A stretch of DNA of 64,000 nt from Phycicoccus avicenniae (lineage in GTDB: Bacteria; Actinomycetota; Actinomycetes; Actinomycetales; Dermatophilaceae): the NCBI RefSeq assembly GCF_018139485.1, contig NZ_JAGSNF010000015.1, positions 124,001-188,000 on the forward strand, given 5' to 3'. Positions 35,029 through 42,894 of the stretch are shown piece by piece. The position numbers and the translations under genes are program-made. The number at the start of each line of letters is the position of its first letter. Positions within the stretch are counted from its first letter, which is position 1. The notes under the pieces are model-generated. The model did no database searches, had not been told where the DNA came from, and worked only from the letters and a program-made list of their open reading frames with translations.

Positions 35029-35062
35029 GGTTATGATGCTGTCATATGACAACGTCATAACC
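35029..35062. promoter_or_regulatory. 34-bp palindromic TetR operator
   Basis: GGTTATGA at the left end, TGTCATATGACA at the centre and TCATAACC at the right end; only 2 of 17 base pairs of the dyad mismatch. It fills the region directly upstream of the TetR start codon and lies 23 bases from the thioesterase start. It is long enough for two TetR dimers. Confidence 0.8.
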
Positions 35063-35085
35063 GGCGCGACGGGCAGGAGCGAGAC

Positions 35086-35901
35086 ATGGCGAGCACGACC
35101 GCGGTCCCCTACGACGAGGCGATGGCCCTCCGACCCGACGGCGACGGCCACGTCGGGACGGTCGCCGCGGGGTGGGACGTCTTCGGCATCCCGCACGGCG
35201 GCGACCTCCTCGGCCTCGCCGGGAAGGCCGTCCTCGCCGCGACCGGCGCCCCGGACCTCTTCACGATCACCACGCACTACCTGCGCAAGGCCCGCTTCGC
35301 CCCGATCCGGTTCGAGGTCCGCGCCGTCGGCGGCAGCCGCCGGTTCACCTCCGTCACCGCGACCGCGACCCAGGGCGAGGACGTCGTCCTGTCCGTCATG
35401 GCCCTCGTCGGCGACCGGACCGGTATCGACGGGCCGACGTGGCGCCGCGAGGAGCCCTGGACCCCGGACCCGTCACGGCTCACCCCGCGCGCCGGCTCGC
35501 CCGAGATGGCCGCCGCCGGCGGCGACTTCCGCACCCCGGACATCGCCGCCCGCGCCGGGGAGCACCTCGACGTCACGACGCTCGGGTTCACCCGCGGCAC
35601 CCCGGACGGCACCGGCGAGATCCGCGCCGTCACCCACGACCTGCCGACCGACCAGATCGGCGCCCTCGTCGCGTGCGACGTCACCCCGCCGGCCGCGTGG
35701 AACGCCCTCGGCGTGAGCGGCTGGGTCCCCACCGTCGAGCTCACGGCTCACGTCCGCGCCCGCTCCGGCGTCGGCCCGATGGGCGTCGTCGTCGCCAGCC
35801 GGCACGTCGCGGACGGCTTCCTCGACGAGGACGCGCTCGTCCACGACGCCGAGGGCACCCTGCTCGTCCAGTCCCGCCAGCTCGCCCGCTGGAGCGCCTG
35901 A
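35086..35901 (+). CDS. acyl-CoA thioesterase family (double hot-dog) protein
   Basis: A 271-residue protein with two hot-dog halves: GWDVFGIPHGGDLLGLAGKA and THYLRKARFAPIRFEVRAV in the first, and WVPTVELTAHVRARSGVGPMG plus VADGFLDEDALVHDAEGTLLVQSRQ in the second. This is the TesB-like/thioesterase-superfamily layout of actinobacterial proteins often paired with a TetR. It probably hydrolyses an acyl-CoA that, or whose product, is sensed by the divergent TetR. GGAGCGA precedes the ATG. The acyl substrate is unknown. Confidence 0.82.
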   Translation: MASTTAVPYDEAMALRPDGDGHVGTVAAGWDVFGIPHGGDLLGLAGKAVLAATGAPDLFTITTHYLRKARFAPIRFEVRAVGGSRRFTSVTATATQGEDVVLSVMALVGDRTGIDGPTWRREEPWTPDPSRLTPRAGSPEMAAAGGDFRTPDIAARAGEHLDVTTLGFTRGTPDGTGEIRAVTHDLPTDQIGALVACDVTPPAAWNALGVSGWVPTVELTAHVRARSGVGPMGVVVASRHVADGFLDEDALVHDAEGTLLVQSRQLARWSA

Positions 35902-35909
35902 GCCGGGGC

Positions 35910-36671
35910 CTACTCGCCCCAGGGCGACTGCCGGCGGTCGAAGACGACCTCGGCGGTCCACGCCTTCTCGACCCCCGCGGCCTCTCCCCCGCCGCCGAGG
36001 ATCATCGTCAGCAGCTTCCGGGGGTCGGGGAAGTCGTCGGGCAGGGCGGCGTTGTACGCGTCGTGCGCCTCGAGGGAGTGCACCGACGCCTCGAACGGCT
36101 CACCGGTGACGTCGACGTAGTGGCTCGGCCGGGGCGACCCGGCGACGGCGAACACCTCGACCCCGTTCCACGGCTCGAGCCCCTCGTCGACGAGGTCGCG
36201 GTGCAGCCAGCGGTTCCCCGCGTCGGCGACGGCGTCGAGCGTCGCGAGACCGACGGCACGGTGGTCGGCCTGGTTGACCATCCCCGGGCCGAACATCTCG
36301 TCCCAGTTCTGTCCGACGACGAGGTCCGGCCGGTGCCGGCGGATCGCGGCGGCGATCTCCCGACGCAACGGCACGCCGTACTCGACGGCGCCGTCCTGCA
36401 GGCCGCCGAACTCGACGGTCTCGACCCCGACCCGGCGGGCGCTCTCGCGCTCCTCGGCCTCCCGGACCTCGGCCGCCTCCGCCGGCTCCGTCGTGTCGAT
36501 CCCCGCCTCGCCCCGAGTGAGCAGGAAGTACGCGGCCGTGGCGCCCTGCTCGACCCACCGGTGGACGGCCGCGGCCGTGCCGTACTCGATGTCGTCCGGG
36601 TGCGCGACGACGCACAGGACGGACCGGAACGTGCCCTCGAGGGGCGTCAGGGAGGGGCGCTCGTCGCTCAT
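35910..36671 (-). CDS. PIG-L family deacetylase
   Basis: A 253-residue zinc deacetylase of the LmbE/PIG-L family: VVAHPDDIEYG (His and Asp-Asp of the zinc site) and MVNQADHRAVGLATLDAV (third ligand). The family removes N-acetyl from sugar-linked glucosamine (mycothiol MshB, teicoplanin pseudoaglycone and similar). The sequence lacks obvious MshB-specific extensions, and no mycothiol genes are nearby, so the substrate is open. TATCGT lies 6 bases before the ATG. Its stop is 9 bases from the convergent thioesterase stop. Confidence 0.86.
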   Translation of the reverse strand: MSDERPSLTPLEGTFRSVLCVVAHPDDIEYGTAAAVHRWVEQGATAAYFLLTRGEAGIDTTEPAEAAEVREAEERESARRVGVETVEFGGLQDGAVEYGVPLRREIAAAIRRHRPDLVVGQNWDEMFGPGMVNQADHRAVGLATLDAVADAGNRWLHRDLVDEGLEPWNGVEVFAVAGSPRPSHYVDVTGEPFEASVHSLEAHDAYNAALPDDFPDPRKLLTMILGGGGEAAGVEKAWTAEVVFDRRQSPWGE

Positions 36672-36677
36672 GGCGCG

Positions 36678-36683
36678 ACGATA
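36678..36683 (-). promoter_or_regulatory. -10 element of the PIG-L gene
   Basis: TATCGT on the minus strand, 6 bases from the ATG at 36671. Confidence 0.5.
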
Positions 36684-36697
36684 GACCTGCGGACCCC

Positions 36698-37336
36698 CTA
36701 CTGGGGAGGGGTGCCCGGGTAGCCGCGGCCCGGCTGCTGCGACGGCGGCTGCTGGCCCGAGGGCTGCTGCGGATGCTGCCCGCCCTGCTGCGCGAGCCGA
36801 GCCCGCTCCTCCTCCTGCGCCCGGCGCACCTGCTCCTGGGCGAAGGCCATCGGGTCCATCTCCTGGAGCAGCTCGCGGCCACGCTGGGCGTGCCGGTGCT
36901 CGCAGAGGACCTCGTACTTGTTGGCGACGACCTGGCTCACCGAGGTGAAGTCACGCTGCCCGCGGGTCAGCCGGTAGCCGACGGAGGCCCACACGGCGCC
37001 GAAGAGCGCACCGAAGACGACGGTCGCGAGGACGTTGAGGAGGTTGAAGCCGCTCGGGTCGAAGAGGGCGAAGATCATCCCGACGAAGAGGCCGAGCCAC
37101 ATGCCGGAGAGGGCGCCGGCGCCGATGACGCGGCCGGTCGTCAGCCGTCCGGTGACGCGCTCGAGCTGCTTGAGGTCGGTCCCGACGATGAGGACGTCCT
37201 GGACCGGGAACTCGTGGTCGGACAGGTAGTCGACGGCCTTCTGCGCCTCCTCGTAGGAGTCGTGGACCCCGAGGGACATCGGGAACTCCAGCGACAGGTG
37301 GGCGCGCAGTCCGGGCCGCCTCGGCTGGGTGCTCAT
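36698..37336 (-). CDS. general stress protein 17M-like membrane protein
   Basis: A 212-residue protein. An N-terminal GSP17M/YflT-like domain (LGVHDSYEEAQKAVDYLSDHE, VQDVLIVGTDLKQLERVTGR) is followed by two membrane helices (ALSGMWLGLFVGMIFALF and NVLATVVFGALFGAVWASVGY) and a Gln/Pro-rich tail from about residue 178. The family is linked to general stress; molecular activity unknown. CACACT (37343-37348) lies 6 bases before the ATG at 37336, so the first of two possible ATGs (also codon 20) is kept. Confidence 0.85.
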   Translation of the reverse strand: MSTQPRRPGLRAHLSLEFPMSLGVHDSYEEAQKAVDYLSDHEFPVQDVLIVGTDLKQLERVTGRLTTGRVIGAGALSGMWLGLFVGMIFALFDPSGFNLLNVLATVVFGALFGAVWASVGYRLTRGQRDFTSVSQVVANKYEVLCEHRHAQRGRELLQEMDPMAFAQEQVRRAQEEERARLAQQGGQHPQQPSGQQPPSQQPGRGYPGTPPQ

Positions 37337-37408
37337 GACACCAGTGTGGCACTGCCGCCTGTGGGGCGCCTGGACGCCCGCTGGGCGACCACGCGTCCCG
37401 GCCGACGG

Positions 37409-38608
37409 TCAGCGGGCCTTGTACTCCTCGAGGAGGCGCCGGCCGATGATCATCTTCTGGATCTCGGCCGTGCCCTCGCCGATGAGCAGCATCGGCGCCT
37501 CCCGGTAGAGCCGCTCGATCTCGTACTCCTTGGAGTAGCCGTACCCGCCGTGGATGCGGAAGGACTGCTCGACGACGTCGGCGCAGTTCTCGGCCGCGAG
37601 GTACTTCGCCATCCCGGCCTCGAGGTCGTTGCGCTGCCCTGCGTCCTTGAGGCGCGCGGCCTTGACCATCATCTGGTGGCTCGCCTCGACCTTCGTCGCC
37701 ATGTCGGCGAGCCGGAAGAGGATGCCCTGGTGCTCGGCGATCTTCTTGCCGAACGTCTCGCGCTGCTGCGAGTAGTCGATGCCGAGCTCGAAGGCCCGCC
37801 GGGCGAGCCCGCAGGCCCGGGCGGCGACGTTGACGCGGCCGACCTCGACCCCGTCCATCATCTGGTAGAAGCCCTTGCCGGGCTCGCCGCCGAGGACCTG
37901 CTCGTCGCTCGTGCGGTGGCCGGTGAAGACGAGCTCGGTCGTGTCGACGCCCTTGTAGCCCATCTTGTCGATCTTCCCGGGGACGGTGACGCCCTGGGCG
38001 GTCTCGCCGAACCCGGACTCCTTCTCGACCAGGAAGGTCGTCATGTTCCGGTACGGGCTGTCGGACTCGCCGAGGTCGGTCCTGACGAGGACGGCGACGA
38101 GGTTGGCCGACCCGCCGTTCGTCAGCCACATCTTCTGGCCGTCGACGGTCCACCCGCCGTCGTCGCCGCGGACGGCCTTGGTCCGGATCGCGGAGACGTC
38201 GGACCCCAGGCCCGGCTCGGACATCGAGAACGCACCGCGGACCTCACCCGTGGCCATCCGGGGCAGGTAGCGCTGCTTCTGCTCCTCGGTGCCGTGCCGC
38301 AGCACCATGTACGCGACGATGAAGTGGGTGTTGATGATGCCGCTGACGCTCATCCAGCCGCGGGCGATCTCCTCGACGACGAGCGCGTAGGTGAGCAGGG
38401 ACTCCCCGAGCCCGCCGTACTCCTCGGGGATCATCAGCCCGAAGATCCCCATCTCCTTCATGCCCTCGACGATCTCCGTCGGGTACTCGTCCTTCGCCTC
38501 GAGGGCCCCGGCGACGGGGAGGATCTGCTCGTCGACGAACTCGCGGACGAGCTCGACCAGCTCGTGCTGCTCCTCGGTGAGGCCGTCGGTGCTCTGCAGT
38601 CGCGCCAT
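37409..38608 (-). CDS. acyl-CoA dehydrogenase
   Basis: A 399-residue FAD enzyme. Family motifs: FGLMIPEEYGGLGES, the flavin-binding AFSMSEPGLGSDVSAIRT, KMWLTNGG, QQRETFGKKIAEHQ, and the catalytic-base region MLLIGEGTAEIQKMIIGRRLLEEY with its Glu. The closest recalled groups are short-chain and methylsuccinyl/isobutyryl-type dehydrogenases. The ATG at 38608 lies 7 bases after CATACT (38616-38621); the longer frame reaching 39133 overlaps the RIO kinase gene antisense and is rejected. The partner electron-transfer flavoprotein is not in the window. Confidence 0.9.
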   Translation of the reverse strand: MARLQSTDGLTEEQHELVELVREFVDEQILPVAGALEAKDEYPTEIVEGMKEMGIFGLMIPEEYGGLGESLLTYALVVEEIARGWMSVSGIINTHFIVAYMVLRHGTEEQKQRYLPRMATGEVRGAFSMSEPGLGSDVSAIRTKAVRGDDGGWTVDGQKMWLTNGGSANLVAVLVRTDLGESDSPYRNMTTFLVEKESGFGETAQGVTVPGKIDKMGYKGVDTTELVFTGHRTSDEQVLGGEPGKGFYQMMDGVEVGRVNVAARACGLARRAFELGIDYSQQRETFGKKIAEHQGILFRLADMATKVEASHQMMVKAARLKDAGQRNDLEAGMAKYLAAENCADVVEQSFRIHGGYGYSKEYEIERLYREAPMLLIGEGTAEIQKMIIGRRLLEEYKAR

Positions 38609-38806
38609 GCTCGGGAGTATGCCCGCGGCCCCGGACCGCCGGAACGGGCTCGCGGTGTGAGTCCCCCCACCGTGTGAGCCCCGCCACGACGGCCGCCACC
38701 TCCCACCCCTCGGCCGGAAAACCGATGGCGCACGCCGCCGGGCTGCGCCACCCTGGAGCCGACCCGCCACGCACCCGCGTGCCCCGACCCGATGGAGGAG
38801 GACCCG

Positions 38807-38935
38807 ATGTCGACGACCGTCCCGGGCCGTTCCCCGGCCCCCGCCCCCTTCATCGACCAGGAGCGCCCCGTTGGCACACCAGCCGTTCCACCTGCCGGAG
38901 AGGCACGCCGCCTTCTCCGTCGACACCTCACCTGA
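38807..38935 (+). CDS. 42-codon upstream ORF overlapping the RIO kinase start
   Basis: A short ORF (MSTTVPGRSPAPAPFIDQER...) preceded by GGAGGAGGA with ideal spacing, the best ribosome site in this neighbourhood. It runs in a different frame through the RIO TTG start (38871) and stops 62 bases inside that gene. It could be a leader peptide coupling RIO translation, or the true N terminus of the RIO protein if there is a frameshift (sequencing or programmed) near 38865. Confidence 0.45.
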   Translation: MSTTVPGRSPAPAPFIDQERPVGTPAVPPAGEARRLLRRHLT

Positions 38936-39725
38936 CGCCCCGCCCGAGGGGGACCGCTGGTCCTCCTGGGACGGCGCCACCCACGGCCCGAACCCCCGTC
39001 CGGGCTGGGTCATCACCGACCTCGGGGCCGTCGACGCCGACCTCGGCGTCCTCAAGACCGGCAAGGAGGCCGACGTCCACGTCCTGCGGCGCTGGGTCCC
39101 CGGCACCGACCGGGTCGTGACGATGGCCGCCAAGCGGTACCGCAGCGGCGACCACCGCCTCTTCCACCGCGACGCCGGCTACCTCGAGGGCCGCCGGGTC
39201 CGCAAGAGCCGCGAGATGCGGGCGATGGCACGGCGCACCGAGTTCGGCAAGCAGATGATCGCCGGGCAGTGGGCCGCCGCGGAGTTCGACGCGCTCGGCA
39301 CGCTGCACGCCCTCGGCCTGCCCGTCCCCTACCCCGTCCAGCTCGACGAGTCCGAGATGCTCATGGAGTTCGTCGGCGCGGTGGACGGTCCGACCCCGGT
39401 CGCGGCGCCGCGCCTGGTGTCGGTCCGTCCGGACACCGACCTCCTCGCCGACCTCTTCGACCAGCTGCGCACGGCGATGCTCGTCCTCGCCCGTCACGGC
39501 TGGGCGCACGGCGACCTCAGCCCGTACAACGCGCTCGTCGACGACGGCCGGCTCGTCCTCATCGACTGGCCGCAGGTCGTCGACGTCATCGGCAACCCGC
39601 AGGGGTTCACCTTCCTCGAGCGGGACGCGCTGACGATGGCGACGTGGTTCCGCCGCAAGGGGCTCGAGGTCGACGAGGGAGAGCTCGTCGCCGACCTCGT
39701 CGCGGAGGCCACCGCAGGCCTGTGA
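38871..39725 (+). CDS. RIO-type serine kinase
   Basis: A 284-residue RIO-family atypical kinase: LGVLKTGKEADVHVLRR (ATP loop with the RIO STGKEA-like motif), MAAKRYR (Lys), catalytic HGDLSPYNALVDD and metal-binding LIDWPQVVD. Bacterial RIO kinases are common in actinobacteria; substrates are unknown. The start is TTG 38871 with AGGAG 7 bases upstream; no ATG/GTG in this frame precedes the kinase core at a useful distance. It overlaps the 42-codon ORF. A 15-bp terminator follows the stop. Confidence 0.85.
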   Translation: MAHQPFHLPERHAAFSVDTSPDAPPEGDRWSSWDGATHGPNPRPGWVITDLGAVDADLGVLKTGKEADVHVLRRWVPGTDRVVTMAAKRYRSGDHRLFHRDAGYLEGRRVRKSREMRAMARRTEFGKQMIAGQWAAAEFDALGTLHALGLPVPYPVQLDESEMLMEFVGAVDGPTPVAAPRLVSVRPDTDLLADLFDQLRTAMLVLARHGWAHGDLSPYNALVDDGRLVLIDWPQVVDVIGNPQGFTFLERDALTMATWFRRKGLEVDEGELVADLVAEATAGL

Positions 39726-39729
39726 CCCG

Positions 39730-39766
39730 TCCGCTCCCGGGGACGGGCGTCGTCCCCGGGAGCGGA
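39730..39766 (+). terminator. intrinsic terminator of the RIO kinase gene
   Basis: A perfect 15-bp stem (39730-39744 with 39752-39766) and a 7-base loop, 5 bases after the stop codon. Confidence 0.85.
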
Positions 39767-39796
39767 AGGCCCGGTGCGCCCGTCGGCGCCGCTCGT

Positions 39797-39802
39797 TAGG
39801 GT
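39797..39802 (+). promoter_or_regulatory. -10 element of the Gfo/Idh/MocA gene
   Basis: TAGGGT, 6 bases before the ATG at 39809; leaderless geometry. Confidence 0.5.
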
Positions 39803-39808
39803 TGCGGC

Positions 39809-40852
39809 ATGCCGACGCCGACGCCTGCCCTCGCCGCGCCGACCACCCCGGACCCCATGGAGGCCCCCCGGGTGCGGTGGGGCGTCCTCGGCCCCGGGGG
39901 CATCGCGAACACGTTCGTGCGGGCCGTCCGCGCGGGCACCCGCTCCGAGGTCGACGCCGTCGGGTCGCGGTCCGCCGAGCGCGCCAGCTCCTTCGCGCGG
40001 CGGCACAGCGTCGCCCGCAGCCACGGCTCGTACGAGGCGCTCGTCGAGGACCCCGCCGTCGACGCGATCTACGTCGCGACCCCGCACAGCGGGCACCACA
40101 AGCACGCCCTCATGGCGCTGCGGGCCGGCAAGCCGGTGCTCGTCGAGAAGGCGTTCGCCCGCAACCTCGCGGAGACCGACGAGGTCCTCGAGGTCGCCCG
40201 CGACGCCGGGCTCTTCGTCGGCGAGGCGATGTGGAGCCGCTACCTGCCGCAGTACGACGTCGTGCGGCGCACGGTCGAGGCGGGCGCGCTCGGCGACGTC
40301 GTCCTCGTCCAGGCCGACCACGGCCAGCGGCTGTACCCCGACGGGCCGCGCCGGCTCGCCGACCCGGCCCTCGCCGGCGGCGCGCTCCTCGACCTCGGCG
40401 TCTACCCGGTCGCGTTCGCCGACCACGTCCTCGGCGGGCTCGAGGACATCGCCTCGCGCGGGGTGCTCTCCGACGAGGGCGTCGACGTCACGCTCGGCAT
40501 CACCGGCCGGGCCGGCGGCACCCTCGCCCGGATGACGACGACGATGGCCGCGACGAGCCCGAACGTCGCCTCCGTCGTCGGCACGCAGGCCCGGCTCGAG
40601 CTCACCGGCCCCGGGAAGTTCTACGGCGCGGCGACGACGGTGCGCCTCCTCGGTCCGGACGACACCGAGCTCGACGTCTTCACGCCCGGGCACGACGAGC
40701 ACGGGTTCCGGTACCAGATCGCCGAGGTCGGCCGGGCCCTCGAGGCCGGGCGGACCGAGCCGTGGTCCGTGCCGTGGGACGCCACCCGCCGGGTCATGAC
40801 GCTCATGGACGAGGTGCGCCGCCAGGTCGGGGTCGTGTACCCCGGCGAGTGA
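39809..40852 (+). CDS. Gfo/Idh/MocA family NAD(P)-dependent oxidoreductase
   Basis: A 347-residue two-domain sugar or polyol dehydrogenase. The Rossmann domain opens WGVLGPGGIANTFVRAV; the catalytic Lys is in PVLVEKAFARN, and the C-terminal alpha/beta domain carries GGALLDLGVYPVAFADHVLGG. The pattern (GGALLDLGVYP) is that of trans-dihydrodiol dehydrogenase-like members. The ATG 6 bases after TAGGGT is chosen; Met17 is a possible internal start. The substrate cannot be read. Convergent with the L,D-transpeptidase gene. Confidence 0.88.
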   Translation: MPTPTPALAAPTTPDPMEAPRVRWGVLGPGGIANTFVRAVRAGTRSEVDAVGSRSAERASSFARRHSVARSHGSYEALVEDPAVDAIYVATPHSGHHKHALMALRAGKPVLVEKAFARNLAETDEVLEVARDAGLFVGEAMWSRYLPQYDVVRRTVEAGALGDVVLVQADHGQRLYPDGPRRLADPALAGGALLDLGVYPVAFADHVLGGLEDIASRGVLSDEGVDVTLGITGRAGGTLARMTTTMAATSPNVASVVGTQARLELTGPGKFYGAATTVRLLGPDDTELDVFTPGHDEHGFRYQIAEVGRALEAGRTEPWSVPWDATRRVMTLMDEVRRQVGVVYPGE

Positions 40853-40888
40853 CCGTGCGTGGCGTCGGTGACCTCGGCGCCGGGAGCG

Positions 40889-41905
40889 TCAGTGGACGAG
40901 GACGTCCGAGCCGATGGGCATGAGGTCGCGGCGCCAGATCATGTCGATGGCGTCGTCGGTGAGCCGGGCGCAGCCGTGCGAGGCGGGGTACGGCGGGACG
41001 CTCGGCGACCCGTGGACCGCCCACCCTCGGTAGAAGTACTTCGGCCGCCACAGCTCGCCGAGCGCGCTGTCGTCCTGGCCGTCGACCTGCCGGAACACCT
41101 CGAAGGACCCCGTCGGGGTCGTCGCGATCGCCGGGTTGCCGGCGCTGGAGGTGTATTCCTCGCCGTTGCCCGTCGAGGTGTTGAGGACGATGTACGGGTT
41201 GCCGCGCCGCACGACGATCAGGATCTGGCGGTCGAGGTCGATCTCGACGCCGTTGCCGTCGATGCGGGGGTCCGGCCGCACCCCTTCCTCGAGCGCCGCA
41301 CGGGTGCGCGGACCGACGATCCCGTCACGCTCGAGACCGGCGGTCTTCTGGAGCGCGAACACCGCCTGCTGGGTGAGCGGTCCGAACGAGGAGTCGCGGT
41401 GGCCGAGCCAGTAGCCGAGCTCGACGAGCCGGTGCTGCAGCGCACGCACCTCGGGCCCGGAGTCGCCGTAGCGCAGCACGGGGGGCGTCGTCTCGGTCGG
41501 CTCCGGGGTGGGCGTCGGGGAGGACGACGGGGTCGGCTCGGCGGAGGGCGTCGCCGACGGGGACGGGGTGGGGGTCGCGCTCGGCGACGGCGTGCCGGTC
41601 GGCGTCGGGTCGTCGCTCGGCGTACGGGTCGCCGTCGGGCTCTCGCTCGGCTCGTCGCCGGGCGAGGCCGTCGGGCTCTCGCTCGGCTCGTCGCCGGGCG
41701 AGGCCGTCGCGGTCGGGCTCTGCGAGGCCCCGGGCCCCGCCGTCGACGTGGTGGTGGAGGGCGAGGACGTGGACGTCGAGGACGGTACGGGGCCGGCGGC
41801 CGTGCCGTCGGTCCACTCCTGCACCTGGGCGCAGCCGGACAGCGCCGTCGTCGCGGCGAGGGCGAGGGCCGCTGCGCGGACGCGGCGTCGGGTCGTGGTC
41901 GTCAT
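40889..41905 (-). CDS. L,D-transpeptidase lipoprotein with peptidoglycan-binding domain
   Basis: A 338-residue exported enzyme. A lipobox LSGC gives Cys25 as the lipid anchor. Residues about 28-143 are a Ser/Pro/Thr-rich linker containing an exact 12-residue repeat. A PG_binding_1 domain follows (LRYGDSGPEVRALQHRLVEL). The YkuD catalytic domain has His298 in HGSPSVPPYP and Cys312 in SHGCARL. It makes 3-3 cross-links or attaches partners in the cell wall. The ATG at 41905 follows GGGAGG; the upstream extension is not coding. The low-complexity linker would reach through the wall. Confidence 0.9.
   Translation of the reverse strand: MTTTTRRRVRAAALALAATTALSGCAQVQEWTDGTAAGPVPSSTSTSSPSTTTSTAGPGASQSPTATASPGDEPSESPTASPGDEPSESPTATRTPSDDPTPTGTPSPSATPTPSPSATPSAEPTPSSSPTPTPEPTETTPPVLRYGDSGPEVRALQHRLVELGYWLGHRDSSFGPLTQQAVFALQKTAGLERDGIVGPRTRAALEEGVRPDPRIDGNGVEIDLDRQILIVVRRGNPYIVLNTSTGNGEEYTSSAGNPAIATTPTGSFEVFRQVDGQDDSALGELWRPKYFYRGWAVHGSPSVPPYPASHGCARLTDDAIDMIWRRDLMPIGSDVLVH
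41631..41702. repeat. exact 36-bp tandem duplication in the L,D-transpeptidase linker
   Basis: Two identical 36-bp units (41631-41666 and 41667-41702) in frame, each encoding a GDEPSESPTA-type 12-mer; a degraded third start follows. It is typical of slippage in wall-spanning linkers and expected to vary in copy number between strains. Confidence 0.9.
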
Positions 41906-42021
41906 CGGGTGGTACCTCCCCCCGGTGTCGTGGTCGTTGCCTCCACGAGACGTCACCGACCCCGTCCGACGCAAACCGGCGCGCGCGTCGTGACCGGATC
42001 GACATCACCGGTCCCCGCAGG

Positions 42022-42894
42022 TCAGGAGCGTGCGCGGACGGCCTCGTGGGTCGCGAGCACACGCCGCGCCACCTCCACGTGGAGGTTCTCGACCATCCGC
42101 CCCTCGTGGGTGACGACGCCGGACCCGGCGCCCTCCTCCCACGCGGCGAGCAGGCCGCGGGCGTCCTCGACCTCGTCCTCGGAGGGGGCGAACGTCGCGT
42201 TGCACGCCTCGACCTGGCCGGGGTGGATGAGTGTCTTGCCGTCGAAGCCGAGATCGCGACCCTGGCGGCACTCATCCTCGAAGCCGTCGAGGTCCTTCAC
42301 GTCGTTGTAGACCCCGTCGAGGACCGCGACGCCGGCGGCCCGGGCGGCGAGGACGACGTGCGAGAGGGCGGTGAGGATCGGGGCACGGCCGGGCACGAAC
42401 CGGGCCTGCAGCTCCTTGACGAGGTCGTTCGTGCCGAGGACGAGGACCGCGAGGCGCTCGTGGGCCGCGGCGAGCTCGGCGGCGCCGAGGACGGCCCCGG
42501 GGGTCTCGACCATGGCCCAGAGACGGGTGGTGTCGGGGGCGCCGTGCCGCTCCATCGCGGTGACGAGGGAGCGGACCTCGTCGGCGGACCCGACCTTGGG
42601 GACGACGATGCCGTCGGGCCCGGCGGCACAGGCCGCGGCGAGGTCGTCGTCGTGCCACTCGGTGCCGAGGCCGTTGACCCGGATCGTCACCTCGCGGTGA
42701 CCGTAGTCGCCGGAGGCCGCGGCGGCGCAGGCGTTGCCCCGGGCGGTCGCCTTGGCGTCGGGGGCGACGGCGTCCTCGAGGTCGAGGATGAGCCCGTCGA
42801 CGGGCAGGGACTTCGCCTTCTCGAGGGCCCGCTCGTTGCTGCTCGGCATGTAGAGGACCGAGCGGCGGGGGGTGTAGGCGTCGGTGGCGCTCAC
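42022..42894 (-). CDS. HpcH/HpaI-CitE family lyase (malyl-CoA thioesterase/lyase-like)
   Basis: A 290-residue CitE-type TIM-barrel protein: [20 protein letters not shown], the acidic metal site [24 protein letters not shown]-like strand, [14 protein letters not shown] (Glu metal ligand) and [16 protein letters not shown]. The length and sequence fit CitE-like or Mcl2-like ((3S)-malyl-CoA thioesterase) proteins. It is coupled to the upstream malyl-CoA-lyase gene by a GTGA overlap, so the pair may cleave and then hydrolyse malyl-type CoA esters. The longer frame reaching 43674 is an antisense artefact. Confidence 0.83.
   Translation of the reverse strand: MSATDAYTPRRSVLYMPSSNERALEKAKSLPVDGLILDLEDAVAPDAKATARGNACAAAASGDYGHREVTIRVNGLGTEWHDDDLAAACAAGPDGIVVPKVGSADEVRSLVTAMERHGAPDTTRLWAMVETPGAVLGAAELAAAHERLAVLVLGTNDLVKELQARFVPGRAPILTALSHVVLAARAAGVAVLDGVYNDVKDLDGFEDECRQGRDLGFDGKTLIHPGQVEACNATFAPSEDEVEDARGLLAAWEEGAGSGVVTHEGRMVENLHVEVARRVLATHEAVRARS

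Noticed and set aside
41631-41702. Possible CRISPR repeats
   Set aside because: Two adjoining 36-bp units without spacers, in frame within a Ser/Pro/Thr linker of a recognised gene; no cas genes.
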